Both the position numbers and the translations under genes were made by a program. Below the pieces are notes generated by a model. The model was not told where the DNA came from. It saw nothing but the letters and a program-made list of their open reading frames with translations, and did no database searches. 64,000 nt of DNA. It comes from WHSO01 sp963732875. GTDB taxonomy: Bacteria > Pseudomonadota > Alphaproteobacteria > SMXQ01. The DNA is taken from contig CAVTBD010000003.1 in the NCBI GenBank assembly GCA_963732875.1, positions 124,001 to 188,000 of the forward strand, written 5' to 3'. Shown here in pieces: positions 1-8,850 of this stretch. Each line of letters begins with the position of its first letter. The first letter of the stretch is position 1.

Positions 1-217
1 TGGATTGGCCCGGCGCCAGCTCGTATAGGAACATGTTGCAGAAGTCGCCGCGCCCCTCGAGGTGCAGCACCGCGCCGCGGACGCCCACGCGCGGCCATAG
101 CGCCGTTTCCACCCGGGTGCAGTCGACGGCGAGGCCCTCGACCACGGGCAGGCCCTCGGCCTTGAGCCAGTCCTTGTAGGAATCGATCCCGTAGCGGGCT
201 TTTTCCATTGCGGTCAT
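1..217 (-). CDS. Cupin-like protein, 3' end outside the window
   Basis: The first 72 residues of a minus-strand gene run off the left edge. The translation begins MTAMEKARYGIDSYKDWLKA and includes HLEGRGDFCNMFLYEL, a pattern I associate with small cupin-domain proteins found beside aromatic or amidohydrolase gene clusters. The cupin metal-binding motifs themselves lie beyond the edge, so the assignment rests on the N-terminal region. The start is the ATG at 217; an in-frame ATG three codons later is the alternative. It shares its strand with the luciferase-like gene upstream and could be in the same transcription unit. No specific substrate can be given. Confidence 0.6.
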   Translation of the reverse strand, partial: MTAMEKARYGIDSYKDWLKAEGLPVVEGLAVDCTRVETALWPRVGVRGAVLHLEGRGDFCNMFLYELAPGQS

Positions 218-331
218 CGACGGTGCCTCCGGTTCTTGTTCCTGGGCATCGGTCCGGAGCGTCGCGGTCGCCGGCAAGGACCGTTCGACGGGTGGGATGC
301 CGGCACGACGCTCCGGGACGGGTAGATCATA

Positions 332-1381
332 TTATGCGGACGTCCCGCGCTGCAGGCCCGCGGCGGACGTATGCAGGCGGACCAGCTCGGGCATCACCTT
401 CGACGTGAACAGCTCGATCGACTGCCGGCTCTCGTCGAACGACATGTCGCCGAACACGAACTGGCCGACCAGGTAATTCGCGCCGACCATGCGCAGCTGG
501 CTCGACAGCGCGGCCGCCACGGTGTCGGGCGAGCCCGCGAAGGCGAGCCCCACGGCGGCCATCTCGTCGTAGCTCGACGGCCAGAACTGCACCGGCTTCT
601 GGTCGTAGCGCCGGAACAGCTCGAAGAAGCTCTCGTGCCACACCGGGTAGGCCCGGGCGGCGAGCGCCTTGGCCTCGCGGTCGGTCTCGCCGACCACGAT
701 GAAGCGGCAGATTCCCATGAGCCGGTCATGCCAGCCGCCCTGCGCGGCGGCCTCGAAGAAGCGCCCGACCACGTCGGCGGCGACCGCCGGCTTCGCCAGG
801 GTGATGCCGTGGAAGCCCTTGGCGCCGATCTGGGTGGCGCTGTCGGGCGTGCCGATGCCGTACCAGAACGGGGGATGGGGTTGCTGCAGCGGCCGCATCT
901 CGATGGGCACGTTCTCGAAGCTGAAATGGCTGCCGCTGAAGTTGATGCGCTCCTCGCTGAACGAGCGCCGCATCACCTCGAACGCCTCCTCGAACACGGC
1001 CTGGGCGGTGGCGGCGTCGCGCCCGTAGAGCATGAGCTCAATCGGCGAGCGCCCGCGCCCGACGCCGACCTCGAGGCGCCCCCCGCTCAGGTGGTCCAGC
1101 ATGGCGATCTCCTCGGCCAGCCGGATCGGGTGATAGAGCGGCAGGAGATAGACCATCGGGCCGAAGCGCAGCCGCGTGGTGCGCTGCGCCACCGCCGACA
1201 GGAACACGCTCGGCGACGGCGCCATGCCGAGCGGTGTGGAATGGTGCTCGGCCAGATGATAGGCGTGGAATCCGCTGCGGTCGTAGAGCTCGATGATCCT
1301 GAGCCGCTCGTCGTAGAGCGCCGAGATCGCGCGCCCGCCGCGGTCGAGATGGTCGAATATGCCGAACCTGAGGTCTTCCAA
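332..1381 (-). CDS. Luciferase-like flavin-dependent monooxygenase (LLM class)
   Basis: A 349-residue protein of the bacterial luciferase family, a TIM barrel that uses reduced FMN or F420 to oxidise small organic substrates in the cytoplasm. Family features visible are the AEHHST segment near residue 45 and GGRLEVGVGRGRS near residue 100, and the length is typical. The start is a TTG at 1381 preceded on the minus strand by GGGGAGGG; no better ATG lies nearby. It sits downstream of the amidohydrolase gene on the same strand (48-base gap) and upstream of the cupin gene, so the three may form one catabolic operon. The substrate cannot be inferred from sequence. Confidence 0.88.
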   Translation of the reverse strand: MEDLRFGIFDHLDRGGRAISALYDERLRIIELYDRSGFHAYHLAEHHSTPLGMAPSPSVFLSAVAQRTTRLRFGPMVYLLPLYHPIRLAEEIAMLDHLSGGRLEVGVGRGRSPIELMLYGRDAATAQAVFEEAFEVMRRSFSEERINFSGSHFSFENVPIEMRPLQQPHPPFWYGIGTPDSATQIGAKGFHGITLAKPAVAADVVGRFFEAAAQGGWHDRLMGICRFIVVGETDREAKALAARAYPVWHESFFELFRRYDQKPVQFWPSSYDEMAAVGLAFAGSPDTVAAALSSQLRMVGANYLVGQFVFGDMSFDESRQSIELFTSKVMPELVRLHTSAAGLQRGTSA

Positions 1382-1429
1382 AGCCAGCCCTCCCCGGGGT
1401 TGCCGAGAGGTGCGCCGGGCCGAGGCGAA

Positions 1430-2893
1430 CTATGCCGCGGCCGGGTGCTCCTTCTTGTATTTCTCGACCTCGTGCTCGACCACGGTGCCCTTGAAGAAGT
1501 CGGGGTTGGGCTCGACGAGAAGCCTGAGAAGATTGGTATAGGTGAAGTCCCGGAAGTCCTGTTCCGTCAGGCGTCCCGCCTCGACGGCTTCGTAGGCTTC
1601 CGCCAGCACGTCGCTCATGTCGTTGACGTCCCAGTGCCCGATGTCCGAACTGAAGGTCGCGCCGAGCCGGGCGCCGAGGCGGTTGACCTTGCCGTTGAAC
1701 GCCGAGAACAGCATGCGGTCGTCCGCTTCGCAGCCGAAGAAGAACGAGGGCACGAACAGGTCGTGGATATCCTGCTTCGACGTGATCTCGCAGGCGGCGA
1801 AATCGTCGATGTTCTGGCGCTCTTCTTCCGGCAGGCCGGGGAAGTCGGGGTTGGTGAAGTCGGTCACGTATTTCGCGAAATGCTCGCCGCCGAACTCGGC
1901 CGCGAGATCGGCGAGCCGCGCCTTGTCGATCTTGGCGGGATTGAGGTTGTCCATCAGCGCATCGTAGGACCGCTTCTCCCAGTGCTCGAACAGGTCGTTG
2001 TAGAGCGTGCAGGCCCAGTTCACGCCACCTTCCATGAAACCGAACCTGAGGGTGGGGAAGCGGCGGGTCACGCCGCCCATGAACAGCCCACGGCATGCGG
2101 CCTCGCCGGAGGAGGCGAAGTGGCCGAGATGGTTATGGACGAAGTTGCGGGTATCGGCCCGGCTGCCCCAGATCCCGGTGGTGTGGGACATGGGCGATAC
2201 CTTGTACTCGACGCACTTGGCCCAGAACGGGTCGTAGTCGTACATGCTGCCGAGCGCGAGGTTATCGATCCAGAAGGTATAGCGGGCGAACTCCGGGGCC
2301 TCCCGCGCGACGATCGGGATCGGGCGCCGCACGATGCCGGCGGTCATGATCGCCTTGGCGCCGAGCTTGTTGACGGCGAACTCGAGCTCCTCGATCGCTT
2401 CCTCGGGCGTGTGCATCGGGATCGCCGCGGCGGGCATCAGCCGGTCGCCATGGGAGCTGAACATGTCGGCGCGCATGATGTTGAGGGCACGGCAGCCGGC
2501 CCGCCGGATTTCCTCGTCGGCGTGCCGGTTGATGTGCAGCATGGAGGTATGGAGGATCGAGAAGTCGATGCCGAACTCGTCCATGCGCGCGCGCAGGAGG
2601 TTGGGCATCATGGCGGTGGCGCGATCGAGCGTGTTGCGCGCCGGGCTGCCCCAGTAGGCCGCGCGCGGAATACGCTTGTCGAGCCGCTCGGCCTCTGTGG
2701 CGGTGTAATAGGGGCCGCCGTTCGCCCGCATCGCCTTGTAGCGCTTGACCGTGCCGGGTCCCGCGACCTGGGCCAGGTATTCGTAGAAGATCGGGTCGTA
2801 TTCGAGGGTGTGGCCGTCGCCGTCGATGACGGGATGCTTCAGCTTCTGGCGGACAAGGGCCGAGCGGGACTTGCGCGAGCTGTCGAGCGGCAT
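1430..2893 (-). CDS. Amidohydrolase family 2 protein (metal-dependent TIM barrel)
   Basis: A 487-residue member of the amidohydrolase-2 (ACMSD-like) group, metal-dependent cytoplasmic hydrolases or decarboxylases that often act on carboxylated aromatics. The N-terminal HPVIDGDGHTLEYD (DGDGH at residues 24-28) supplies the first metal ligands. A FPTLRFGFMEGGVNWA segment in the middle and SSDIGHWDVNDM toward the C-terminus are characteristic of this subgroup. The ATG at 2893 was chosen because GGGAGGAATTGGAAA precedes it; the open frame extends 28 codons further upstream without a ribosome site. It is first in a probable operon with the luciferase-like gene, which suggests joint breakdown of an unidentified compound. 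Confidence 0.88.
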   Translation of the reverse strand: MPLDSSRKSRSALVRQKLKHPVIDGDGHTLEYDPIFYEYLAQVAGPGTVKRYKAMRANGGPYYTATEAERLDKRIPRAAYWGSPARNTLDRATAMMPNLLRARMDEFGIDFSILHTSMLHINRHADEEIRRAGCRALNIMRADMFSSHGDRLMPAAAIPMHTPEEAIEELEFAVNKLGAKAIMTAGIVRRPIPIVAREAPEFARYTFWIDNLALGSMYDYDPFWAKCVEYKVSPMSHTTGIWGSRADTRNFVHNHLGHFASSGEAACRGLFMGGVTRRFPTLRFGFMEGGVNWACTLYNDLFEHWEKRSYDALMDNLNPAKIDKARLADLAAEFGGEHFAKYVTDFTNPDFPGLPEEERQNIDDFAACEITSKQDIHDLFVPSFFFGCEADDRMLFSAFNGKVNRLGARLGATFSSDIGHWDVNDMSDVLAEAYEAVEAGRLTEQDFRDFTYTNLLRLLVEPNPDFFKGTVVEHEVEKYKKEHPAAA

Positions 2894-3181
2894 TTTCCAA
2901 TTCCTCCCGGAGTGATGCCCGTGAGGCTGCCGCTGCGACGTCCGGTAGCCCAGGCAAACCTTATGATTTGAAGCCAAGCATACTTAAGCGTGCGCCGATT
3001 TGTGGTGACGGGGTGGAGTGTACCCTAACCACGTGGGACGGTGTAAACCCGCCGTCCGTGCCCTTCGCAAAAAACAGTTTCGCCTGACTGGAACAGCGGA
3101 TTCCGAGGCGTTCTTTGCCGCAAGGGGCCGGCTGGGATATCCTTGAAAAACGTCGGGCGATGGGGCCCGAAGGGAGGCGGC

Positions 3182-4027
3182 ATGTTCAAGAAGGTCGGGC
3201 TGGTCGGAGCCGGAGAGATGGGTCAGGCGTTGCTCGGCCGGCTCAGGCTCGCAGGGATCGACGTCAACGTCTTCGACATTTCCGAGACCCGCCTCGCCGA
3301 AGCGCGCGACATGGGGGCCGCGCCCGTGGGTTCCGCCGCCGCCGCGGCCGAGGGCGTCGACGTGATCCACGTTTTCGTGCGCAGCGACGACGAGGCGCTC
3401 GCGGCGGCCACCGGGGAGTCGGGCGTGCTGGCCGGTGCCCGGCCTGGCGCCATCGTGATCCTGCACAGCACGATCCTGCCGGAGACGACGCAGCGGGTCG
3501 CCGAGGCCGCCGCCAAGGGCGGCGTCAGGGTGATCGATGCGCCGGTCACCGCGGTGCCGCCGCGCGTGCAGAAGGGAGAGGCGGTGTTCCTGGTCGGCGG
3601 CGCCGAGGAGGACGTCGCGCGCGTGCGGGACCATCTCCTGTCGGTCGGCAACAAGATCTATCACTTCGGGCCGCTGGGCGCCGGCAACGTGGCCAAGCTC
3701 GCGCGCAACCTCACCAACGTGATCGAGCGCATCGCCACCGCCGAGATCGCGTGGATCGCGGAAGCCGGTGGCCTCGACACCAGGGCGTTTCTCGACATGA
3801 TGAAGACGGAGCATACCCATCCGGCGCTGCAGAGGTGGGACAGCATCTTCTCCATCGCCAACGGCCATGTCGTGCCGCGTCCGGCATCGAACGTCTACGA
3901 CAAGGACGTCGCACTTGCGGCCAAGTTCGCCGCCTCGCGCAAGCTCGATACCAAGATCACCCAGGGCGCGGCCAAGACGGCGGCGGAATGGGTGAGCGCC
4001 TGGGAAAAGGATCAAAGCGTCCAGTAA
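3182..4027 (+). CDS. NAD(P)-dependent 3-hydroxyisobutyrate dehydrogenase-like oxidoreductase
   Basis: A 281-residue beta-hydroxyacid dehydrogenase. The N-terminal VGLVGAGEMGQALLGRL is a Rossmann dinucleotide-binding loop. DAPVTAVPPRVQKGEAVFLVGG is the family's substrate-binding stretch, and GAGNVAKLARN contains the expected catalytic lysine. The length is close to the roughly 290 residues usual in the family. The ATG at 3182 follows AAGGGAGG; a frame-open ATG 13 codons upstream has no ribosome site and would add a disordered tail. It is divergent from the amidohydrolase gene. The enzyme should reduce or oxidise a small 3-hydroxy or 2-hydroxy acid in the cytoplasm; the exact acid is unknown. 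Confidence 0.88.
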   Translation: MFKKVGLVGAGEMGQALLGRLRLAGIDVNVFDISETRLAEARDMGAAPVGSAAAAAEGVDVIHVFVRSDDEALAAATGESGVLAGARPGAIVILHSTILPETTQRVAEAAAKGGVRVIDAPVTAVPPRVQKGEAVFLVGGAEEDVARVRDHLLSVGNKIYHFGPLGAGNVAKLARNLTNVIERIATAEIAWIAEAGGLDTRAFLDMMKTEHTHPALQRWDSIFSIANGHVVPRPASNVYDKDVALAAKFAASRKLDTKITQGAAKTAAEWVSAWEKDQSVQ

Positions 4028-4192
4028 CCGTGTGTGACGTACGAGGCGCGGCGCGAAACGGGAATCGGAGTTGCGTATCGTTCCCGCGCCCATAAACTGG
4101 CGTAACAGTTCCGCGTTCGCAAAATGCATGAAACGCCAGGCAGCGCCGGCAACGTGCGCCGCCGCGTTTCCACTCAGCGGAGGAACGTGCCC

Positions 4193-4702
4193 ATGTCCAC
4201 CCTGGATATGCCATCGGAAAAGCAGAAGACCGGCGTCCACTACAATTACATCCTCGGGCTGAACCACATCTCGGTCCACGTGCGCGACGTCGACGAGGCG
4301 ACCGCGTTCTGGATGGACCTGTTCGAGGCCAAGCCCTACCGCGATTTTCCGGGCAAGCGTCTGTTCCATGTCGAGATTTCCGGCGTGGTGCTGGCATTCT
4401 TCGAGCAGTCGGGCGTGATCGGATCGAAGGTCGAGTTCCCACACTACGCCTTCACGGCGTCGTCCGAAGGCATGCGCGTGCTAAAGAAGCGGCTCGACGA
4501 CGCAGGCGTCAAGACGCACCCGTTCTGGACGCGTAATCGCATGGAAGCGCTGATGTATTTCCGGGATCCGTCGGGAAACCTGTTCGAGCTCTACTGTCCC
4601 GACTACGACCGGCCGGACGAGCTGCGGCTCAGCACAGACAAGCCCGGCGGCGATTTCATGCCGGCGATCGAGGACATGGCATACGAATGGCCGAAGCGTT
4701 GA
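4193..4702 (+). CDS. VOC (glyoxalase/dioxygenase fold) protein
   Basis: A 169-residue vicinal-oxygen-chelate protein. LNHISVHVRDVDEATAFWMDLF gives the first beta-alpha unit with a candidate metal-ligand histidine, and FRDPSGNLFELY near residue 135 is the classic C-terminal ligand glutamate motif. The family includes lyases, isomerases and dioxygenases; nothing here identifies the reaction. The start at 4193 follows GCGGAGGA with suitable spacing, and the longer frame from 4124 lacks a ribosome site. It lies between the dehydrogenase and the TctC-like gene on the same strand, consistent with an accessory role in the same catabolic region. Confidence 0.82.
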   Translation: MSTLDMPSEKQKTGVHYNYILGLNHISVHVRDVDEATAFWMDLFEAKPYRDFPGKRLFHVEISGVVLAFFEQSGVIGSKVEFPHYAFTASSEGMRVLKKRLDDAGVKTHPFWTRNRMEALMYFRDPSGNLFELYCPDYDRPDELRLSTDKPGGDFMPAIEDMAYEWPKR

Positions 4703-4886
4703 TCTTCGACACGTCCGTTGCTGCGTTCAGCACCTGAGTTCAGCGTAAATCGTAAGCGTAGTCGTCGGCACCTGTTTCCCCTGCCGGGACGCCGGTGCCT
4801 GAGAGCGCGCCGCCCGGTTCGCAATGCGTAGGAAAGCGCAAGGGAACGGCGTGACACTATAAAAACGTCATCTCGGAGGCTTTACT

Positions 4887-5963
4887 ATGAGACTCACGTA
4901 TATTTCGCGCACCCTGTGCGTTTCCGGACTGTCGGTCCTTGCATTGGCCGCGGCGCCCTGCGCCGCGATGGCCGGGGACGACATGTCGTTCGCGGGAAAG
5001 ACCGTCACCATGACGATCGGCCAGTCGGCGGGCGGCGGCACCGATCTCTACGGCCGCCTGCTCGGCCGCATCGTGACGAGCCACCTTCCCGGCACACCAA
5101 ACCTCGTGGTCATCAACCAGCCGGGCGCCGGCGGCATTGTATCCCTGAACAGCTGGGTCAAGAAGGCGAAGCCGGACGGGCTCTCGGTGACGATCGGCGC
5201 GCAGTCGCAGACCGATCCCGCGGCCCTGCTCAGGACCCACGCCAAGTACGATCCCACCACCTTCAAGTACGTCGGTGGCCTCGCCGCGCCTAGCCAGGCG
5301 CTGTTCATCAGGAAGGACGCCCTTGCCCGGCTCCACGACAAGAGCGCCAAGCCGGTCGTAATGGGCGCGGTCGGCTCGACGCTGCGCAGCGGCTATTACC
5401 AGGCGATGTGGGGCGCCGCGTTCCTGGGCTGGAACATCAAGTGGGTGCACGGCTACCGCAAGACCTCCGGCGTCCGGCAGGCGCTGGAGCAGGGGGAGGT
5501 CGAGATGACCTCCTTCGGTTCGGTCCGCGACATCGGCTATCTGCTCAAGAGCGGCAAGGTCACGGTCATCGCCCAGTCCGGCACCGTGATCGACGGCAGG
5601 CCGACGCGGCGCGGCATCGTCGAGAACGCGCCGGTCATCGCCGATCTGGTCAAGGGCAAGATCAAGGGCGACCTCGCCGAGCGGGCCTTCGCCTATGCGG
5701 AGAACGTCAGCCAGGTCGGCCGGTGGCTCGCCTTGCCGCCGGGCACGCCCAATTCGATCGTCGCGGTCTACGTCAAGGCCTTCGACGACGCGCTGAAGGA
5801 TCCCCAGTACAGGAAGGCCATCAAGAAGGTCGATCCCGATTCGCCCGTGGCCACGAAGAAGGACCTGGAAGAGCTCGTGCACAAGCTCTCGCAGGTCTCT
5901 CCAGACGTGATGGATTACATCCAGGGCCAGTTGAAGCGGCAGGGCTTTACCGCGCACAAATAG
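4887..5963 (+). CDS. Bug/TctC-family tricarboxylate-type solute-binding protein
   Basis: A 358-residue periplasmic binding protein of the tripartite tricarboxylate transporter family. A signal peptide covers about residues 1-32 (hydrophobic core, then AMAGDD). The mature protein opens with FAGKTVTMTIGQSAGGGTDLYGRLLGR, the family's ligand-loop region, followed by NLVVINQPGAGG. It begins at the ATG after CGGAGGC. No TctA or TctB membrane genes adjoin it, so it is an orphan, as is common in organisms with expanded Bug sets. It probably captures a carboxylated catabolite. A strong terminator follows at 5995. Confidence 0.88.
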   Translation: MRLTYISRTLCVSGLSVLALAAAPCAAMAGDDMSFAGKTVTMTIGQSAGGGTDLYGRLLGRIVTSHLPGTPNLVVINQPGAGGIVSLNSWVKKAKPDGLSVTIGAQSQTDPAALLRTHAKYDPTTFKYVGGLAAPSQALFIRKDALARLHDKSAKPVVMGAVGSTLRSGYYQAMWGAAFLGWNIKWVHGYRKTSGVRQALEQGEVEMTSFGSVRDIGYLLKSGKVTVIAQSGTVIDGRPTRRGIVENAPVIADLVKGKIKGDLAERAFAYAENVSQVGRWLALPPGTPNSIVAVYVKAFDDALKDPQYRKAIKKVDPDSPVATKKDLEELVHKLSQVSPDVMDYIQGQLKRQGFTAHK

Positions 5964-5994
5964 GCTCGAACCCTTACGGGATTGAGTTCGGTGA

Positions 5995-6029
5995 GGCCGG
6001 GCTTGCGAGGGGGCAAGCTCGGCCTTTTT
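5995..6029 (+). terminator. Intrinsic terminator after the TctC-like gene
   Basis: A GC-rich hairpin with 12-base arms (GGCCGGGCTTGC, 5995-6006, and its near-perfect complement at 6013-6024, one mismatch) is followed at once by TTTTT. It lies 32 bases past the stop codon at 5963. Confidence 0.78.
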
Positions 6030-6156
6030 CCCTGGGGGCGGGCATTTGCAGGCACATTTGTTGTTCCTTTTGTGTGTCTGGCGGTGGTTGGCGAAGGGGC
6101 GTAGAGGAGTTGTGCATGGTCGGTGCGAGCCGCGGGATTGAAGGGACGGGTTGGAC

Positions 6157-7338
6157 ATGAGCGCGTGGGAGCGGGAGGTCGAGGCGGGGGTGCCGGGCCG
6201 GGAGGAGATCCTGGATCGCGCCCGCGGGCTTGCGCCGGCGCTGCGCGCGCGGGCGGAGGCGGCGCGCGAGCTCAGGCGGGTGCCCGACGAGACCATGGCG
6301 GACTACGACCGGTTGGGGTTCATCCGCCTGGCGCAGCCGCGCCGGTACGGGGGCTTCGAGCTGGGCTGGGACGTGCTGTGCGAGGTGACCGAGATCCTGG
6401 CGGCGGCGGATGGCGCGCAGGCGTGGATCGCGCGCATCATGGCGGACCATGCCCAGATGGTGGCGACGTTCCCGGGCGAGGCGCAGGAGGAAGTGTGGGG
6501 CGACAACCCATTGGCCCATGTCTCGGCGGCGTTCGACCCGGTGGGCCGGGCGCACCCGGTTGAGGGCGGCTTCCGGTTCTCGGGCCGTCACGGGTTCTCG
6601 TCGGGGATCGACCATGCCCAGTGGCTGATCTGCGGCGGCCATATCGTGCGCGAAGGCGCGCTCGACGGGCCGCACTTCTTCCTGGTGCCGAAGGCGGACG
6701 TGACGGTGATCGACGACTGGCACACGATCGGGCTGGAGGGGACCGGGTCCAAGAGCTTCGAGGCCAAGGACGTGTTCGTACCGGCGCACCGGCGCCTTGA
6801 CGGTGCGCGGGCGCGGATCGGCCAGGGACCGGGGGCTGCGATCAACACGGCGCCGGTCTATCGCACGCCGCGGGGCGGGATCACCTCGACCGGGTTCGCG
6901 GCGCTGGCGGTGGGCATGGCGCGGGGGGTGCTGGCGGAATGGCTGGCCTATACCGCGCCGCGCAAGTCGCGCGGCATGGCGGTGGCGGATCAGCCGGGCA
7001 CGCAGGTGCTGGCGGCGCGCGCGTCGGCGGAGATCGACGCGGCGGGCGCGCTCTACCTCGGCACCATCCAGCGCGCCATGGCGGTGCTGGAGGCGGGGGA
7101 CACGCTCACCGAGCTCGATCTCGCGACCTCGCGGCGCAACGTGGCGTTCGCGTGCAAGCTGGCGCTCAAGGCGGGCACAAGGCTGTTCAACGGTGCCGGC
7201 GGCCGGGTGCTTTATGCCGGCAACGGGATCGAGCGCCAGTATCGCAACCTGCTCGGCGCCGCCTCACACCACGGCGTCGTCTGGGATACCGCCGCGACAG
7301 GGTACGGCAAGCGCCTGCTCGCGCAGAGCGTTCCGTAA
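6157..7338 (+). CDS. Acyl-CoA dehydrogenase-fold flavin enzyme, class D monooxygenase-like
   Basis: A 393-residue protein with the acyl-CoA dehydrogenase fold that resembles the oxygenase component of two-component flavin hydroxylases (HpaB/HsaA type). Supporting features are an N-terminal helical segment, PRRYGGFELGWDVL, FRFSGRHGFSSGIDHAQWLICGG in the beta domain, WHTIGLEGTGSKSFEAKDVFVP, and a C-terminal helical domain ending in a GGRVLYAGNGIERQYRNLLGA segment. Such enzymes use reduced flavin delivered by a partner reductase, and none is adjacent. The start may be the ATG at 6157 or a TTG at 6151; the ribosome site GAAGGGA fits both. The convergent VOC gene follows within 5 bases. Confidence 0.8.
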   Translation: MSAWEREVEAGVPGREEILDRARGLAPALRARAEAARELRRVPDETMADYDRLGFIRLAQPRRYGGFELGWDVLCEVTEILAAADGAQAWIARIMADHAQMVATFPGEAQEEVWGDNPLAHVSAAFDPVGRAHPVEGGFRFSGRHGFSSGIDHAQWLICGGHIVREGALDGPHFFLVPKADVTVIDDWHTIGLEGTGSKSFEAKDVFVPAHRRLDGARARIGQGPGAAINTAPVYRTPRGGITSTGFAALAVGMARGVLAEWLAYTAPRKSRGMAVADQPGTQVLAARASAEIDAAGALYLGTIQRAMAVLEAGDTLTELDLATSRRNVAFACKLALKAGTRLFNGAGGRVLYAGNGIERQYRNLLGAASHHGVVWDTAATGYGKRLLAQSVP

Positions 7339-7342
7339 GCGG

Positions 7343-7756
7343 CTATTCGCCCTCGATCGTGGTGGCGAGCTCGACCGCGTTGCCGTCGGGATCCATGATG
7401 TACATATGGCGCCGCCCCGGGAACGTGGTGTGGCCGTTCGCCGTGCAGTCGAAGTGCTCGATCCCGTTCGCCTCGAAATAGGCGACGGCGCGGTCGAATT
7501 CCTCGAGCGTCACCAGGAAGGCGTGGTGGAACAGGGTAGTCTCGAGGTCGAGCGGGCCTTCCTGGTTGGGACGCCGGTGCACGCCGGTATGGGTGAGCAC
7601 GAAGAAGAAGTCGCCGGTCTTCATGAACGACATGGTTCTGGAGCGGTTCTGGCGCACCAGCTCGCAGCCGAGGAAGTCGCGGTAGAACGTGGTCGCGCGA
7701 TCGAGATCGGTGACGCCGATCGTGATGTGCAGCAGGCCTCGGGTTTGAATCCTCAT
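7343..7756 (-). CDS. VOC family (glyoxalase-like) protein
   Basis: A 137-residue single-module VOC protein, with LLHITIGVTDLDRATTFYRDFLGCELV at the N-terminus and RRHMYIMDPDGNAVELAT at the C-terminus, which carries the expected glutamate ligand. The ATG follows ACAGGAGAA on the minus strand. It is 32 bases downstream of the TAXI-like gene and probably co-transcribed with it. The family covers glyoxalases, extradiol dioxygenases and epimerases, so the reaction stays open. Confidence 0.82.
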   Translation of the reverse strand: MRIQTRGLLHITIGVTDLDRATTFYRDFLGCELVRQNRSRTMSFMKTGDFFFVLTHTGVHRRPNQEGPLDLETTLFHHAFLVTLEEFDRAVAYFEANGIEHFDCTANGHTTFPGRRHMYIMDPDGNAVELATTIEGE

Positions 7757-7788
7757 CGTGTTCTCCTGTCAGCGCCTCGCGCGCGGCC

Positions 7789-8757
7789 TCACAGATAGCC
7801 GCCGTCCTTCCAGAACTTCTCCGCCGCGGGGTGAAGCGGCACGTCGAGCGGCGCGCCCTCGCCGCCGCCGCACATAATCGCGAGCGGCAGGGGACCGTCG
7901 CCCTCCCACGGAATCGAGGCCCGACGCGCTTCCAGCCCGGCGCAGGCCGCCGTGACGGTGGCGGCATCGGCGTTTGCGTGCACGAACAGCGGCCAGCCGC
8001 TGAAATCCAGGGTGAGCACGTCTTCGGGGAGCAGCGGATAGTCGGCGCGGCGCAGCACCGTGCGCCGGTAGCCGATGGCCTCGAGGCGCGCCGCCGTCTC
8101 CTCGGACATGCCGAGGACCCTCATCCCGGCCTGGGTCGCGGCCTCGCCCCAGCGCATCGCGCCCTCGTCGAAGATGGCATCGATCTCGCCCCGGGCCATG
8201 GCCTGGAACTTGCGGTCGCCGGGGTCGGGAATCTTGCCCTCCTTGCGCAGCGCGCCGCCCCACGACAGCAGCTCCCTGCCCGAGAATCCGGCGGCCCGGA
8301 AGATGTCCTCGATCATGCAGTGGAGCCAGTGGGTCTCGGTGCCGCGCACCGATATGCGCAGCGGCGCCTTGGCTCGCGCGATGTCCTCGATGCAGGTGAG
8401 CCCGGTCGATTCGCTGACCGCGATCAGGCACTGGTCCGGCGAGGGCAGGACCGCGAGCGCGCGGATCGGCTGGGGCGCCGTGAAGTGGCTGCCCTTTCCG
8501 TTGTAGGCCACGGTCAGCGCCGACGAGGGGTTGATGAAGGAGAAGTCGATCTCACGATTGGCCACGCGCGTCAGGTTGTCGACGGTGCTGGTCGCGCTCA
8601 CCGTCACGAGGGACCCCTTTCCGCCGTCCCGCTGCAGGCACACCTCGGCCTCGCGGTAGGGCTCTCCCGGCGCCGCGCACATCGCCGCGGCCATCTCGAG
8701 GACGAACCGCGACCGGATGGCGGCTGGCCGCGGCCACGAATGTTCTTCTTCGCTCAT
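7789..8757 (-). CDS. TAXI-family solute-binding-like protein without a visible signal peptide
   Basis: A 322-residue protein resembling the TAXI group of TRAP-transporter binding proteins: LVTVSATSTVDNLTRVANREIDFSFINPSSAL near the start, LRISVRGTETHWLHCMIEDIF in the middle and LHPAAEKFWKDGGYL at the end. The oddity is the N-terminus (MSEEEHSWPRPAAIRSRF), which has no hydrophobic export signal although the family is periplasmic. Either it acts in the cytoplasm, perhaps as a ligand sensor, or the signal has been lost. The ATG has GGAG upstream. It is followed by a VOC gene and preceded by a TctC-like gene on the same strand. Confidence 0.78.
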   Translation of the reverse strand: MSEEEHSWPRPAAIRSRFVLEMAAAMCAAPGEPYREAEVCLQRDGGKGSLVTVSATSTVDNLTRVANREIDFSFINPSSALTVAYNGKGSHFTAPQPIRALAVLPSPDQCLIAVSESTGLTCIEDIARAKAPLRISVRGTETHWLHCMIEDIFRAAGFSGRELLSWGGALRKEGKIPDPGDRKFQAMARGEIDAIFDEGAMRWGEAATQAGMRVLGMSEETAARLEAIGYRRTVLRRADYPLLPEDVLTLDFSGWPLFVHANADAATVTAACAGLEARRASIPWEGDGPLPLAIMCGGGEGAPLDVPLHPAAEKFWKDGGYL

Positions 8758-8850
8758 CGCTAACGTCTCCCCCTCAGGTCGGTGCGTGGCGGCGCCTGGC
8801 CCGGTCCGGCGATCCCGGCCGGGCTTTTTCGGCCCGCTATCGCCTGCCCG

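Noticed and set aside
371..2971. A long plus-strand open frame opposite the luciferase-like and amidohydrolase genes
   Set aside because: It is an antisense shadow of two well-supported genes, rich in Arg, His and Gly, with no recognisable domain. High GC content commonly leaves such frames open.
5408..6160. Overlapping open frame opposite in phase to the end of the TctC-like gene
   Set aside because: It lies in another frame of a well-supported gene and runs across its terminator.
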